DNA of 64,000 bases from Enterovibrio calviensis DSM 14347 (lineage in GTDB: Bacteria; Pseudomonadota; Gammaproteobacteria; Enterobacterales; Vibrionaceae): contig NZ_JHZA01000001.1 of the NCBI RefSeq assembly GCF_000621165.1, forward strand, positions 1-64,000, given 5' to 3'. This document shows positions 25,638 to 35,044 of the stretch, piece by piece. The position numbers and the translations under genes are program-made. The notes under the pieces are model-generated. The model was not told where the DNA came from and made no database searches. It saw only the letters and a list, made by a program, of their open reading frames with translations. Each line of letters begins with the position of its first letter. Position 1 is the stretch's first letter.

Positions 25638-25943
25638 GTTAGTTAACATTCTTGACCTTCCACGCGCTTTCACCAAAGCCCTTGCGGCTAGTTCTATCGA
25701 ATTTCATAACAAAGCCCATGCTGGTCGTCGCCCCCTACGACTAATGTCTAACTACCTGAGACTAGGTGTGTTTTTCCGTTTGGTATAAGGTACTAGCAAC
25801 TAAATTTCAAGGGTTCATAAACATCAGTCATCGAGTTCGTATAGCAGAAAATAGATAGACAACGACTCGCTTAATCTTCGTTTAGTGAGTCAATAACGCT
25901 GGTTGGAAAAACACACCTTAGAGTGTGAACGAAAGGAATCAAA
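25638..25943. other. Intergenic region with a 14-bp long-range inverted repeat
   Basis: AGGTGTGTTTTTCC (25764-25777) and its exact inverse GGAAAAACACACCT (25905-25918) enclose 127 bp. A second inverted pair GACTCGCT / AGTGAGTC lies inside near 25865-25891. The right arm ends 25 bp before the next start codon. It may be a small mobile-element footprint or a regulatory loop. No gene is visible. Confidence 0.7.
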
Positions 25944-27452
25944 ATGAGCACTACTTTAGAATCCGCACATATACCAACAGATACGCCTCAAGCCAATGAG
26001 GATGAACTCACTTATGAACAACAACATAAACCAAGATCGGAATTTGATTCCCGCGAACAGTATCTAGAACATGAGTTACAAATCATGGCGCCTAAACGCT
26101 GGCGTCCTAATTTGCCTTTTAAAGACTATCGATTCGAAATAGAAGATACCATCCCAGCGATGGCCGCCACCATTGGTAAAGTGGTTATGGTAGGCGCTAT
26201 TGCAGCCACCTTTGCCGGGGCGCTAGGGTTAGATGAAGGCTTTATCTTAGAAAATGTTCGTTATGAACTACTCATCGCCTCTGTTTTCATCATTCTTTTC
26301 TCAGGTTTTTTATTGCCGACCGCTAACCTCGCGGGTACACACGGCCCACTCATCCCTTTAATTCCTATTGTCGTTGCAGCAGGCGGACACCCAATGGCAT
26401 TTGGCTTGCTGATTGGCGCTTTCGGCTTACTGTTGGCCATCAGTAAAGGTGGCAGCATGTTGGCAAACCTCACCAGTAAAGGCGTGTGTGGCGGTTTACT
26501 GCTCTACCTTGGCTTTGTTGGAACCGCTTCTCAAGTTAAAAAACTGTTCGCTTGGGCGGAGGGAATCGGCATGAGCCACATCGCTTTTGTCGTGATCTTT
26601 TGCACCATTATTCTGTATGCGTTATTGGAACATTTCCGTAAACGTTGGCTAGCCGTACCTCTTAGTTGCTTGCTGGGTGGTACGTTAGCTTTTGCTATGG
26701 GAGCGCCGTTTTCTTTCCAAACCGAGCCAGGTTTACCCAACATGAACCCAATTTATTGGTGGGGAGAAGATACAGGCTGGATGCTAGGCCTACCTACGAT
26801 TGAACATTTCATGGTGGTATTACCGTTTGCTATTTTAGCCGTGGCGATGTGGTCGCCAGATTTCTTAGGACATCAAGTATTTCAGAAAATCAGCTATCCA
26901 GAACGTACAGAAAAAGTACATATGAACATTGATGACACCATGACCACCGCTTCAATTCGTCAAACGTTCGGTTCTCTGCTCGGTGGCACTAACTTTACGT
27001 CTTCATGGGGGACTTATATCGTGCCGGCGGCGATTGCTAAGCGTCCTATTCCTGCTGGCGCGTTGCTCACGGCTCTGTTCTGTATCATCGCCGCTATTTG
27101 GGGTTACCCGATGGATTTAGCTATCTGGCAACCTGTACTTTGTATCGCGCTAATTGTTGGGGTATTTGTGCCATTGCTAGAAGCTGGAATGGAAATGACG
27201 CGTGAAGGGAAAACCACACAGTCGGCAGCGATTGTTGTATTTTCTTCAGCGCTCGTTAACCCTGCATTTGGTTGGGCTCTCACCATGCTGTTGGATAACT
27301 TGGGCTTAGTCGGTTGTAAAGAACGTAGTAGTGAGCTTAGTAAAATGAGCCGCTGGGTATTGCCTGGCATTATGTTTATCGTGCTAAGTGGTGTGATGGC
27401 ATTGGTTGGTCTACTTCCAGGGATACCAGCGATTATCCCAAGCTTTCGTTAA
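25944..27452 (+). CDS. Polytopic membrane protein, probably DUF3360
   Basis: A 502-residue protein with a hydrophilic N-terminal 70 residues and then about 11-12 hydrophobic segments. Motifs such as FLLPTANLAGTHGPLIPLIP (near 125), GGTNFTSSWGTYIVPAAIAK (near 350) and AGMEMTREGKTTQSAAIVV resemble the half-helix signatures of NCS2/SulP-like carriers. Length and architecture fit the DUF3360 family I recall from Vibrio. An anion or nucleobase transport role is only inferred. AAAGGAA lies before the ATG. Confidence 0.65.
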   Translation: MSTTLESAHIPTDTPQANEDELTYEQQHKPRSEFDSREQYLEHELQIMAPKRWRPNLPFKDYRFEIEDTIPAMAATIGKVVMVGAIAATFAGALGLDEGFILENVRYELLIASVFIILFSGFLLPTANLAGTHGPLIPLIPIVVAAGGHPMAFGLLIGAFGLLLAISKGGSMLANLTSKGVCGGLLLYLGFVGTASQVKKLFAWAEGIGMSHIAFVVIFCTIILYALLEHFRKRWLAVPLSCLLGGTLAFAMGAPFSFQTEPGLPNMNPIYWWGEDTGWMLGLPTIEHFMVVLPFAILAVAMWSPDFLGHQVFQKISYPERTEKVHMNIDDTMTTASIRQTFGSLLGGTNFTSSWGTYIVPAAIAKRPIPAGALLTALFCIIAAIWGYPMDLAIWQPVLCIALIVGVFVPLLEAGMEMTREGKTTQSAAIVVFSSALVNPAFGWALTMLLDNLGLVGCKERSSELSKMSRWVLPGIMFIVLSGVMALVGLLPGIPAIIPSFR

Positions 27453-27879
27453 CCTTTGAATAAGCGACTTTAAATCAGCAGCTAAGACAGTCTGGCATTT
27501 GCGTAGATAGGCTCATAATGCGAGTTTATGATTTGAAGGTGCTTTTTTTAACCTGATAGAAACGGTTTAGTTCAGTAGTTCTAAGCCGTTTCTGCCCCAA
27601 AGTGAGCTAGGCTCTTTCTCTGCTCGGATAATTGCTCTCCCGATTGGCCTTATTTTTTCTAATCTGAACCGAGATTTTTACTGTTGATAACCACAGCATC
27701 GTAGAGATCCAATGCATGTTGATGAAAAATGACATTTTGGAGCTTTTTCACAAATCGACATCTTAAATGATTTAAAAAGATATTAAAATCAGATGGTAAC
27801 GAGCCGTTAAGGTATAATGCATTGTTATTAAAGGACAAAGTGTCGTGTTTAATTCCGACATTTTGTCATCTAATACACT
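27453..27879. other. Intergenic region with hairpins before the first cassette-like gene
   Basis: Contains a 13-bp stem AGAAACGGTTTAG (27558-27570) / CTAAGCCGTTTCT (27581-27593) without a T-run. Nearer the cassette is a 12-bp imperfect hairpin GACAAAGTGTCG / CGACATTTTGTC (about 27835-27868). Otherwise AT-rich and without a supportable gene. Confidence 0.6.
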
Positions 27880-27886
27880 GTTATGC
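27880..27886 (+). other. Integron core-site-like GTTATGC before the cupin gene
   Basis: GTTATGC matches the GTTRRRY-type 3' end of Vibrio attC sites. It is followed within 4 bases by the ribosome site AGGAGG and the start codon, the compact layout of integron cassettes. Confidence 0.6.
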
Positions 27887-27899
27887 GCTAGGAGGAAAT

Positions 27900-28247
27900 T
27901 TGACAGTAGTATCCAAGGAAAATGCGGAACATTATCGTTGGGGTGATCAGTGTGATGGGTGGCATCTGGTCAAGTCAAAGAGTTTGAGCGTAATTCAAGA
28001 ACGAGTACCTTCGGGTTGTAGTGAGGTTCGTCATCTACACAAGAAATCAGAACAGTTTTTCTTTGTTCTATCTGGTTGTGCCACGTTTGAAGTGAACGGT
28101 GAAGTTTTTGAACTCAAAGAGCACCAAGGCTTTCACGTGCCAAGTAATACGCCCCATCAATTGAGTAACCTCGGTCAAAAAGACCTGCATTTTACCGTGA
28201 CATCTACTCCACCTAGTCATGGCGATCGTGTTGAAGTACGAGCATAA
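27900..28247 (+). CDS. Cupin-domain protein (cassette-like)
   Basis: A 115-residue small cupin. HLHKKSEQFFFVLSGCATFE carries the first metal-ligand motif and FHVPSNTPHQLSNLG the second, a pattern of single-domain conserved barrels. I start at TTG 27900 because AGGAGG is directly upstream; the longer open frame from 27822 crosses the core-site GTTATGC and has no ribosome site. Substrate unknown. The stop codon overlaps the beginning of an attC-like site, supporting its status as an integron gene cassette. Confidence 0.8.
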   Translation: MTVVSKENAEHYRWGDQCDGWHLVKSKSLSVIQERVPSGCSEVRHLHKKSEQFFFVLSGCATFEVNGEVFELKEHQGFHVPSNTPHQLSNLGQKDLHFTVTSTPPSHGDRVEVRA

Positions 28248-28346
28248 CAAAAGCATGAACGGGACGTTTACTCGTGGCGCATTTTTTATAGAAATACTGT
28301 GATTCAGGCGTTTCAATTAGTTTGGGCTAGTAAACGCCCGTTATAC
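28242..28346 (+). other. VCR/VVR-like attC recombination site
   Basis: Starts GCATAACAAAAGC and contains AACGGGAC and CGTGGCGCATTTTT, which recall the 5' half of Vibrio integron repeats (TAACAA..., GGGAC..., CGTGGC...). It ends TAAACGCCCGTTATAC. The inner arms AACGGGACGTTTACT and AGTAAACGCCCGTT pair, leaving one unpaired base as expected of attC. It starts inside the cupin stop codon and is followed 31 bases later by the SIR2 start. The 3' half looks shortened. Confidence 0.75.
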
Positions 28347-28377
28347 GTTTTTACAGAATAATGATATTGAGAGATAA

Positions 28378-29727
28378 GTGGAAAAAGTAACAAAAAAGAA
28401 AATCTTAAAAACCCTGTCCGAATCCAGTGACTTCGGGAATTTAGGGATGTTTGTTGGTGCAGGTTTCTCTAAAGCTGTACTGAACAATGGTGTTCGCAAT
28501 ATTGCTCTATCTTGGGGAGAATTATTAGAAAAAGCAGCAGGGAGAATGTCCATTAAATATGATGAATTAAACATAGATGGTATCGGTTACCCAGAAGTTG
28601 CTTCTACAATTTGTGAACTTCATTCATCAAAAAAGGACATTGAATACTCTCAGTCCCTGTTCAAATTAAAAGAAGAGATTTCTGCTCTAACAAGTTGGTA
28701 TCCTGAGAAGAGCCAAAGAGAAAAATACTCTAACTATTTAAATGACTTACTACCAAGTTGGATTATAACAACTAACTATGATTTGGTTCTGGAAAGCCTA
28801 TTTACAGGTAAATGTTTACCTTTGAGCCCTGATGAGTCTATGTGTGCGCCAAAAGGTATAGTGCCAATTTATCACTTGCACGGAATACGTTCTACGCCCG
28901 AAAGTATAGTAATTGCTCAAGAAGACTATGTTTCTCTCTTCCGCCCACATGAGTATCGACAAATTAAGTTGGCTTTAACAATAAAAGAGTCAACGGTACT
29001 TCTTCTCGGGTATGGTCTCGGTGATGTGAACGTTCTTACAGCTTTAGACTGGTCAAAAAATGTATTTTCATCTAGTAACGAAAACTATCCTAACGAAGTT
29101 GTTCAGGTTGTACGAAAAGAGAATCCATCGGACAAAGCATATAAAGACCGCAATGGAATTCTTATTTATGAAGTCAGTGATCTAGATGATTTCTTCGAGG
29201 AATTTGCAACTGAAAACGAAAAATACTTAGCCAAAAAAGCTAAGAATGAGCAATCACTACAAAGTGTTATTTCTAAATTGGAAGAACCTAGTGACGCCTT
29301 AGTGGATAAGTTCATTGATGATGAAGAATTTCGTGTAGGAATACTTGAAATGTTGGCAAAGTTTACCTCGCCTGTTATCTCAGGATTTATTTACTTCTTG
29401 AGTGAGGTTTTTGATGAGCTTTGGAAACGTGCTGAACCTAATGGTGCATTTGGTGCCTATAACGAAAATTTGATCGTTCAATTAGATATCCTCACAACGT
29501 TAAAACTGGATCAGATTCCACCTGCTTTACTAGAGACGGTTGCTTACAACCTTGATAGAGTCGGTTGCTACGTCGGCAATGGGCATGGCGAGTCACATTC
29601 AGCAAACCGAACTTTCAATCGAAGGAAATCTGAGTTATCGAGAGAGGTTGTACTCGAATTAAAGAATATTTCTAAGCAACATTTTTATTCTAATTTATCT
29701 AGTTTGATTGAACGAACAAACGTATAA
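28378..29727 (+). CDS. SIR2-domain protein, candidate anti-phage defence NADase
   Basis: A 449-residue protein with an N-terminal SIR2 domain. GMFVGAGFSKAVLNNG (near residue 23) is the nucleotide-binding start, followed by WIITTNYDLVLESL, YHLHGI and LLLGYGLGDVNVLTALDW, the pattern of SIR2_2 proteins found in Thoeris, DSR and Argonaute-linked defence. The C-terminal 180 residues (from about 270) are helical and not recognised. Start GTG at 28378 with GAGAG upstream. The gene is markedly AT-rich compared with its neighbours, follows an attC-like site, and its stop overlaps another GTATAAC box. Likely role: NAD depletion upon phage infection; inferred. Confidence 0.85.
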   Translation: MEKVTKKKILKTLSESSDFGNLGMFVGAGFSKAVLNNGVRNIALSWGELLEKAAGRMSIKYDELNIDGIGYPEVASTICELHSSKKDIEYSQSLFKLKEEISALTSWYPEKSQREKYSNYLNDLLPSWIITTNYDLVLESLFTGKCLPLSPDESMCAPKGIVPIYHLHGIRSTPESIVIAQEDYVSLFRPHEYRQIKLALTIKESTVLLLGYGLGDVNVLTALDWSKNVFSSSNENYPNEVVQVVRKENPSDKAYKDRNGILIYEVSDLDDFFEEFATENEKYLAKKAKNEQSLQSVISKLEEPSDALVDKFIDDEEFRVGILEMLAKFTSPVISGFIYFLSEVFDELWKRAEPNGAFGAYNENLIVQLDILTTLKLDQIPPALLETVAYNLDRVGCYVGNGHGESHSANRTFNRRKSELSREVVLELKNISKQHFYSNLSSLIERTNV

Positions 29728-29952
29728 CACATATCAGCCCTTCTCCGGTCAAGAGGCAATAGCTGTCTTTATGACTGAGTGAGTAGTCACTGTTTTCGAA
29801 CAACAAAATCATCTACTTCGTTTTGTCCAAACCAACCTTATCCGAATCTAGCAGCTTACAGTGCCAACTCTAGCTTGTTTCTGTCCAAAAACGGTTTATG
29901 GCGTTCAACCTAAATCGTTCATCTCAGCAAACTCCATCTCTAATTTGCTCAC

Positions 29953-29977
29953 AAAAAAGCCGCTCGTAGGGAGCGGC
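29953..29977 (-). terminator. Terminator of the GH92 operon
   Basis: Stem GCCGCTC (29959-29965), loop GTAGG, GAGCGGC (29971-29977), with six T on the minus strand, about 45 bases after the last mannosidase stop. Confidence 0.88.
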
Positions 29978-30019
29978 AAATCGGTGATTCATATTGTTAT
30001 AGTTATGGCGTGAGTATTC

Positions 30020-32518
30020 TTATGGCTTATTCGCCATAGCCTCCGTCTTCGCTGCTGTCATCACAAAGTGGAGGTTTCCGCCTGCTTTGATATCGGCATG
30101 TTTGAAGAAGAGGCCGTCTTCCAGAGGTTGGCCGTTGATGGTCACTGACTTGATGTACATGTTGTCGTCAGCGTTGTTCTCAGTGGTGATCGTGAACTCT
30201 CCCCCTTCGACAGGGATGCTCACTTCATCAAACAGAGGTCGGCCAATGGTGTAGGTAGGATCAGCCGCATTCACTTGATAGAAGCCCATAGCAGACATGA
30301 CATACCACGCAGACATTGCGCCAACGTCTTCATTGCCAACGATGCCTTTTGGTTCTGCTAAGTACATGTCATCCAGAATGTGGTCGACGACTTCTTGGGT
30401 TTTCCAAGGCTCTGCGGTCCAGTTGTACAGGTACGGAATGTGGTGCGATGGCTCATTACCGAATGCCACCTGACCAATCAAACCCGACATGTCTGGCGTT
30501 TCAGTGCCTTGGCTTTTTGCGGTGAAAGTGGCTTCCAAGTTGGTTTTAAATGCCGCATCACCACCCATGATTTCTTTAAGGCCTGCAATGTCGTGGGGGA
30601 CAAACCATGTCCACTGCCACGCGTTACCTTCTGTGTAGTTACCTGTTTCATGCGCTGTACCATACGGGTCGAACGGCGTCATAAACGAACCGTTCATCAT
30701 TACAGGACGCATAAAGCCTGTTACACCGTATTCGGCATACTCCATCGGATTGTTATCGAAGTAATGTTTGTAGCCTTTTGAGCGCGCTAAGTAGGTCGCT
30801 TCTGCTTGTGTATCGCCTGCTGCTTTTGCAATTTGAGCGATGGCCCAGTCGTAGAAGGCGTTTTCCAACCCGTATGACACGGATTCAATGGTGAAATCCG
30901 GATCTATCGGGTTGTTTTCAGCGTCACGTTGAATCGCAGGCGCAAACCCGTCTTTCTGGATGTAGTCGATGTGCTTGGTCAAGGTGCGATCCAGTACCGG
31001 CACATCCCACTCTGTTGCGAGCGCGGCGTAATTGTCATACGTGGAGGAATCAATCGCGGCTTTCAACGCGAGGGCTTTTTCAGATTGCGTGAACGCGTCT
31101 GGGAATTTGCTAATCGCATCTGCAATCACAGCAACGGCTGGGTAACCCACCATAGTGCCGGTTTCGTCCCCTAAGTGTTCCCACTTCGGCAACAAGCCAC
31201 TTTCGGTGTACTTCTGAACCAAGTTCTTCGCGTATTGAACGGCACGTGTCGGCTCAGTGATGGTTTTCAGTGGGTGCAGGGCTTTGTGCGTGTCCCACAA
31301 AGAGTAAACCGAGAAGTTAGGAAGCTCTTCTGTCGCTTGACCATAGGCGATGGAATACTCGCCCTCGCCTTCACGGATTGAGCCTTTGCCCATACCACGG
31401 AAACGACCATCGACGTCTTGGTGTACTTGTGGTGCAATTTTGGTGTGATACAGCGCGGTATAGAAAATTTCTTTCTGCGCCGTCGTGCCACCTTCCACGC
31501 GTAGGTTCAGCGCTTGCGCCCATTTCTCACTGGCTTGCGCGCGCGCAGTATCAAACGACACATCCGCTTCTGCTTGGTGGTTGCTTTGCGCACCTTCCGC
31601 ATCAACGGCAGATATCGCCACCTGTGCGTTGAGCGTTTGTGAATCACCCTGTTCAAACTCTACATACGCCGTCACGTCAGCTTTGATGCGTTTGACAGGT
31701 TTACCTTCATCGTCATAAACCAATTCTGAAATATGCTCGGCGCTCAAGCCATCGGCAGGGACACCGCCGACGAGAAGTTGAACATCTTTGATTTTCTTGT
31801 CGAAGGTGGCGTAGAAGAAGATTTTTTGGTTCTTCGCCCAGCCCGAGAAATGCGCCGCATCGCGTTCGCCCGTGATGGTGTAACCATCGTCACTCACCGT
31901 GAGTTTGTTGCGCAGCGAGGTCGAGCCCCAGTCGCTATTAAGGATCGAGTTTAAATCGATCTTCAAACGCTGAGGTTGACCTTCTGGATAGGTATAGCGA
32001 TGGAAGCCCACGCGCTCAGAGGCAGTAAGCTCGGCTTTGATGCCGTTCTCAGCGATGTTCACCGAGTAGTAACCCGCTTCTGCCACTTCAGAGGCTTTGT
32101 CCATCTTGACGGAAATTGCCTTGCGGTAATCGTCCGTGTCTTCAATGTATTTGGCGTTCTCTTCCGTAAATGGAAGGAACAGAATGTCGCCCAATCCGCC
32201 CATGCCTGTACCAGACAGGTGGGTATGTGAGAAGCCAAACAGGGTGTCTTTGTCATAGTGATAGCCTGACGAAGAGTGCCAGCCCACCAACTCTGTATCT
32301 GGAGACAACTGCACCATGCCTTCCGGCACAACCGCACCTGGGAAGGTGTGTCCGTTAAACCCAGTACCAATAAACGGATCGACGTATTTCAGGACGTTGA
32401 CTTCGGGTGAAACAACGCCTGTATTTGGGTTTGAATCTGAAGAGCTTGAGTTACAACCAAACAAGAAAAAGGCAGCAGAAACTGACAGCGCAACCTTAGA
32501 AACACGAGAAATATACAT
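30020..32518 (-). CDS. GH92 family alpha-mannosidase lipoprotein A
   Basis: An 832-residue glycoside hydrolase of family 92, Ca2+-dependent exo-alpha-mannosidases. The N-terminus is a lipoprotein signal ending in the lipobox FLFGC followed by N-S-S-S; Asn at +2 predicts outer-membrane sorting. Family marks: YVDPFIGTGFNGHTFPGA, GFSHTHLSGTGMGGLGDIL, then GNEPSHHIPYLYNWTAEPWK and IVGNEDVGAMSAWYVMSAMG in the catalytic barrel. The start at 32518 has AAGGA 7 bases upstream; the longer frame has no signal. It is the last gene of the five-GH92 operon. The linkage cleaved (1,2; 1,3; 1,4 or 1,6) cannot be read from the sequence here. Confidence 0.93.
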   Translation of the reverse strand: MYISRVSKVALSVSAAFFLFGCNSSSSDSNPNTGVVSPEVNVLKYVDPFIGTGFNGHTFPGAVVPEGMVQLSPDTELVGWHSSSGYHYDKDTLFGFSHTHLSGTGMGGLGDILFLPFTEENAKYIEDTDDYRKAISVKMDKASEVAEAGYYSVNIAENGIKAELTASERVGFHRYTYPEGQPQRLKIDLNSILNSDWGSTSLRNKLTVSDDGYTITGERDAAHFSGWAKNQKIFFYATFDKKIKDVQLLVGGVPADGLSAEHISELVYDDEGKPVKRIKADVTAYVEFEQGDSQTLNAQVAISAVDAEGAQSNHQAEADVSFDTARAQASEKWAQALNLRVEGGTTAQKEIFYTALYHTKIAPQVHQDVDGRFRGMGKGSIREGEGEYSIAYGQATEELPNFSVYSLWDTHKALHPLKTITEPTRAVQYAKNLVQKYTESGLLPKWEHLGDETGTMVGYPAVAVIADAISKFPDAFTQSEKALALKAAIDSSTYDNYAALATEWDVPVLDRTLTKHIDYIQKDGFAPAIQRDAENNPIDPDFTIESVSYGLENAFYDWAIAQIAKAAGDTQAEATYLARSKGYKHYFDNNPMEYAEYGVTGFMRPVMMNGSFMTPFDPYGTAHETGNYTEGNAWQWTWFVPHDIAGLKEIMGGDAAFKTNLEATFTAKSQGTETPDMSGLIGQVAFGNEPSHHIPYLYNWTAEPWKTQEVVDHILDDMYLAEPKGIVGNEDVGAMSAWYVMSAMGFYQVNAADPTYTIGRPLFDEVSIPVEGGEFTITTENNADDNMYIKSVTINGQPLEDGLFFKHADIKAGGNLHFVMTAAKTEAMANKP

Positions 32519-32531
32519 AGGGTATTCCTTG

Positions 32532-32558
32532 AAAAAGATGCCGCGCACGGGCGGCATC
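32532..32558 (-). terminator. Intercistronic terminator-like hairpin between GH92 B and A
   Basis: Stem GATGCCGC (32537-32544) / GCGGCATC (32551-32558), loop GCACGG, followed on the minus strand by TTTTTC and then the AAGGA of gene A. It starts 14 bases after the B stop. Confidence 0.8.
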
Positions 32559-32572
32559 AGGTCTATGAACAA

Positions 32573-35029
32573 TTAGATTTTTGCCTGCATGGCTTCTTTT
32601 TTGTCGCCCGTCATCACGAAGCGAAGCTCACCACCGGCTTTGATTTCGCTGTGCTCAAAGGTCAGTTCGTTAGAAAGTTCGTTGCCGTTGATGGTGACGG
32701 ATTTCACGTACTTGTTATGCGGGCTGTTGTTGTCAGCAATGATGGTGAACTTACCACCGTCAACGTCGATAGCCACTTCATCAAACAGCGGGCGACCAAT
32801 CGAGTAAGACGGGTCTGCTGGCGAGACTTGATAGAAGCCCATCGCTGACATGATGTACCACGCTGACATCTGGCCGACGTCTTCGTTACCAATCAAACCA
32901 GTGGGTTCGATGGTGTACATTTCTGCCATGATGCGATCCAAGTACTCTTGCGCTTTCCAAGGCTCATCGGTCAGGTTGTATAGGTAAGGAATGTGGTGCG
33001 ACGGCTCGTTACCGTGCATGTATTGACCGATGTATCCGGTCAAGTCCGGCAGTTCTTCACCTGTGTTTGATGAACGTGCGGTGAACAGTTCATCCAAGTC
33101 TTCACGGAAGGCTTTTTCTGGGGTCGTGTCTTTCCCGTTATCTTTATCCGCGTTAAAGATTTCTTGTTTTAGGCGGGCGAAGTCATGCATTGGCTGGAAT
33201 TTCCACTGCCATGCGTTACCTTCGGTAAATGCAAACTCATCAACGTAATACGGGTCAAACGAAAGCAACGGACATTGTTCTTTCATGGTGCCAGAACCCG
33301 CAGGCCATTCGACCATCACACACTCGTCTTTACGCTCTTCATCGATAGGTTGGTTGAATTCAAGCGGCGGCTTGTTCGGTGATGAACTTGCCGGGTGGTT
33401 CTTCGGACGCAAGAAGCCCGTTGATGCATCCCAGTGATGTAGCCAGTTGTCAGCGCGGGCAAGAAACTCGTCTTGAACCATCACGTCACCCGCCATACGC
33501 GCGATTTCGGATACTGCCCAGTCGCCATACGCGAATTCCAAAGTGTACGACGCAGAGTTCCAGTAGCCGTGGTGAACGAAGCCATTTTCTTCATACACCT
33601 TCACCTGAACAACATTGGCTGCACCGATGTTTTGGTCTTCAGTCCAATCAGGGAATTCGCTTTTCTCATGGTAACGCGCCGTAAACTCAGCCGCTTCTAA
33701 CGCTTCTTGCACGTCAACATCCAGCCCTTTCACCATTGCATCAGCAATGATAGAAATCGCCGGGAAGCCAATCATGGTGCCCGTGTAATGACCTTGCAGT
33801 TCCCACTTCGGTAAGATGCCGCCGTCTTTGTATTTGCGGATCAGATCGTTGGCGTACTCTTCCGCACGATCAGGGTTCACGATGGTTTGTAGCGGGTGGA
33901 ATGCGCGGAAAGTATCCCACATTGAGTAGATGGAGTAGTTTGGTGTATCGCCTGCGTTTTTCAGCTCTTGAGTGCGCATTGCACGGTAGGTGCCGTCAAC
34001 GTCTTGGAACACCATCGGCGCGATGTTGGCGTGGTACATTGCCGTGTAGAAAATCTCTTTCTGCTCTTCCGTACCGCCCTTCACGGACACTTTTGCCAGT
34101 TCGTTGTGCCATGCGCGCTGTGAACGCTCGAGTACTTTGTCAAAGCCCCATTCGGTGACTTCTGCATCTAAGTTTTTCTTCGCACCACGCACGCTGGTTG
34201 GTGATAGGCCAAGGGTTAGCTCGATAGGTTTGTCTGAAGGTGCAAACTCGAGGTAGGCAATGGTCTTGGTGGCTTGAATCGCGTCATTTTCGAGGGCGAT
34301 GTCAGTTTCCACACCGTCGACCATGCCTGTCGCTTTCACAATAGGTTGATTGAACTTGGCGTAAAAATAGATGTGCTGATTGTTCGCCCAGCCGTCAGAA
34401 CTGCGCTTACCGCGCACCGTGTATTCATCAATGAATTCGATATCACCGATCGTGGTGCGGTTGCCCCAGCTTTTATTTAGCGTGTGGTCTAAATCAAGTT
34501 TAAGGAACGGTGTGGTGCCTTCTTTAAAGGTATATTTGTGGTAGCCCACACGTGGCGACGTGGTTAATTCCACTTTAATATCACCACGATTTAATTCGAC
34601 AGAATAATAACCCGCTTCCGCTTTTTCATTTTCTTTATCGAAGGTGTTATAAGTCGAATTGCCTTTTTCAGTAAATGGCAGAATAAGAATATCACCTAGA
34701 TCAGTGATACCTGTTCCAGAAAGGTGGGTATGGGAAAAACCATATACTGGGATATCTTCTTTTTTACCGTGGTCAAAATAACCCGCTGCCGATCCCCAGC
34801 CTTCCATTTCAGTATCTGGAGAAAGCTGCACCATGCCGCCAGGGTACACCGCGCCTGGGAAGGTGTGGCCATCTGCGCCTGTACCAATAAATGGGTCTAC
34901 ATATTTAATCAGTGATTTATTAACGACCTCACCCACTAAACCTGTTTGAGGGTTTGAATCCGAATCTGAATTACAACCAGACAACGCAATAGCAATCACC
35001 ACCGCCAGCGGTGCTAAAGTATGTTTCAT
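32573..35029 (-). CDS. GH92 family alpha-mannosidase lipoprotein B
   Basis: An 818-residue GH92 enzyme. Lipobox ALSGC with N-S-D following predicts an outer-membrane lipoprotein. It carries KYVDPFIGTGADGHTFPGAV, VYGFSHTHLSGTGITDLGDI, HGNEPSHHIPYLYNLTDEPW and LIGNEDVGQMSAWYIMSAMG. Start at the second ATG (35029) because AAGGA lies 6 bases before it, whereas the first ATG directly abuts that site. Compared with gene A it has an insertion with cysteines around the DECVMVEWPAGSG segment, which gene E shares in part. Likely removes terminal mannose from mannan or N-glycan at the cell surface. Confidence 0.93.
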   Translation of the reverse strand: MKHTLAPLAVVIAIALSGCNSDSDSNPQTGLVGEVVNKSLIKYVDPFIGTGADGHTFPGAVYPGGMVQLSPDTEMEGWGSAAGYFDHGKKEDIPVYGFSHTHLSGTGITDLGDILILPFTEKGNSTYNTFDKENEKAEAGYYSVELNRGDIKVELTTSPRVGYHKYTFKEGTTPFLKLDLDHTLNKSWGNRTTIGDIEFIDEYTVRGKRSSDGWANNQHIYFYAKFNQPIVKATGMVDGVETDIALENDAIQATKTIAYLEFAPSDKPIELTLGLSPTSVRGAKKNLDAEVTEWGFDKVLERSQRAWHNELAKVSVKGGTEEQKEIFYTAMYHANIAPMVFQDVDGTYRAMRTQELKNAGDTPNYSIYSMWDTFRAFHPLQTIVNPDRAEEYANDLIRKYKDGGILPKWELQGHYTGTMIGFPAISIIADAMVKGLDVDVQEALEAAEFTARYHEKSEFPDWTEDQNIGAANVVQVKVYEENGFVHHGYWNSASYTLEFAYGDWAVSEIARMAGDVMVQDEFLARADNWLHHWDASTGFLRPKNHPASSSPNKPPLEFNQPIDEERKDECVMVEWPAGSGTMKEQCPLLSFDPYYVDEFAFTEGNAWQWKFQPMHDFARLKQEIFNADKDNGKDTTPEKAFREDLDELFTARSSNTGEELPDLTGYIGQYMHGNEPSHHIPYLYNLTDEPWKAQEYLDRIMAEMYTIEPTGLIGNEDVGQMSAWYIMSAMGFYQVSPADPSYSIGRPLFDEVAIDVDGGKFTIIADNNSPHNKYVKSVTINGNELSNELTFEHSEIKAGGELRFVMTGDKKEAMQAKI

Positions 35030-35044
35030 TTTCATTCCTTTTAG

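Noticed and set aside
27822-27899. Longer start of the cupin gene at 27822
   Set aside because: The extension crosses the GTTATGC core site, has no ribosome site and reads as cysteine-rich non-protein sequence; AGGAGG points to 27900.
29728-29952. A complete attC after the SIR2 gene
   Set aside because: GTATAAC at the stop fits, but the following 225 bases show no paired arms or terminal core site, so only the box itself is noted.
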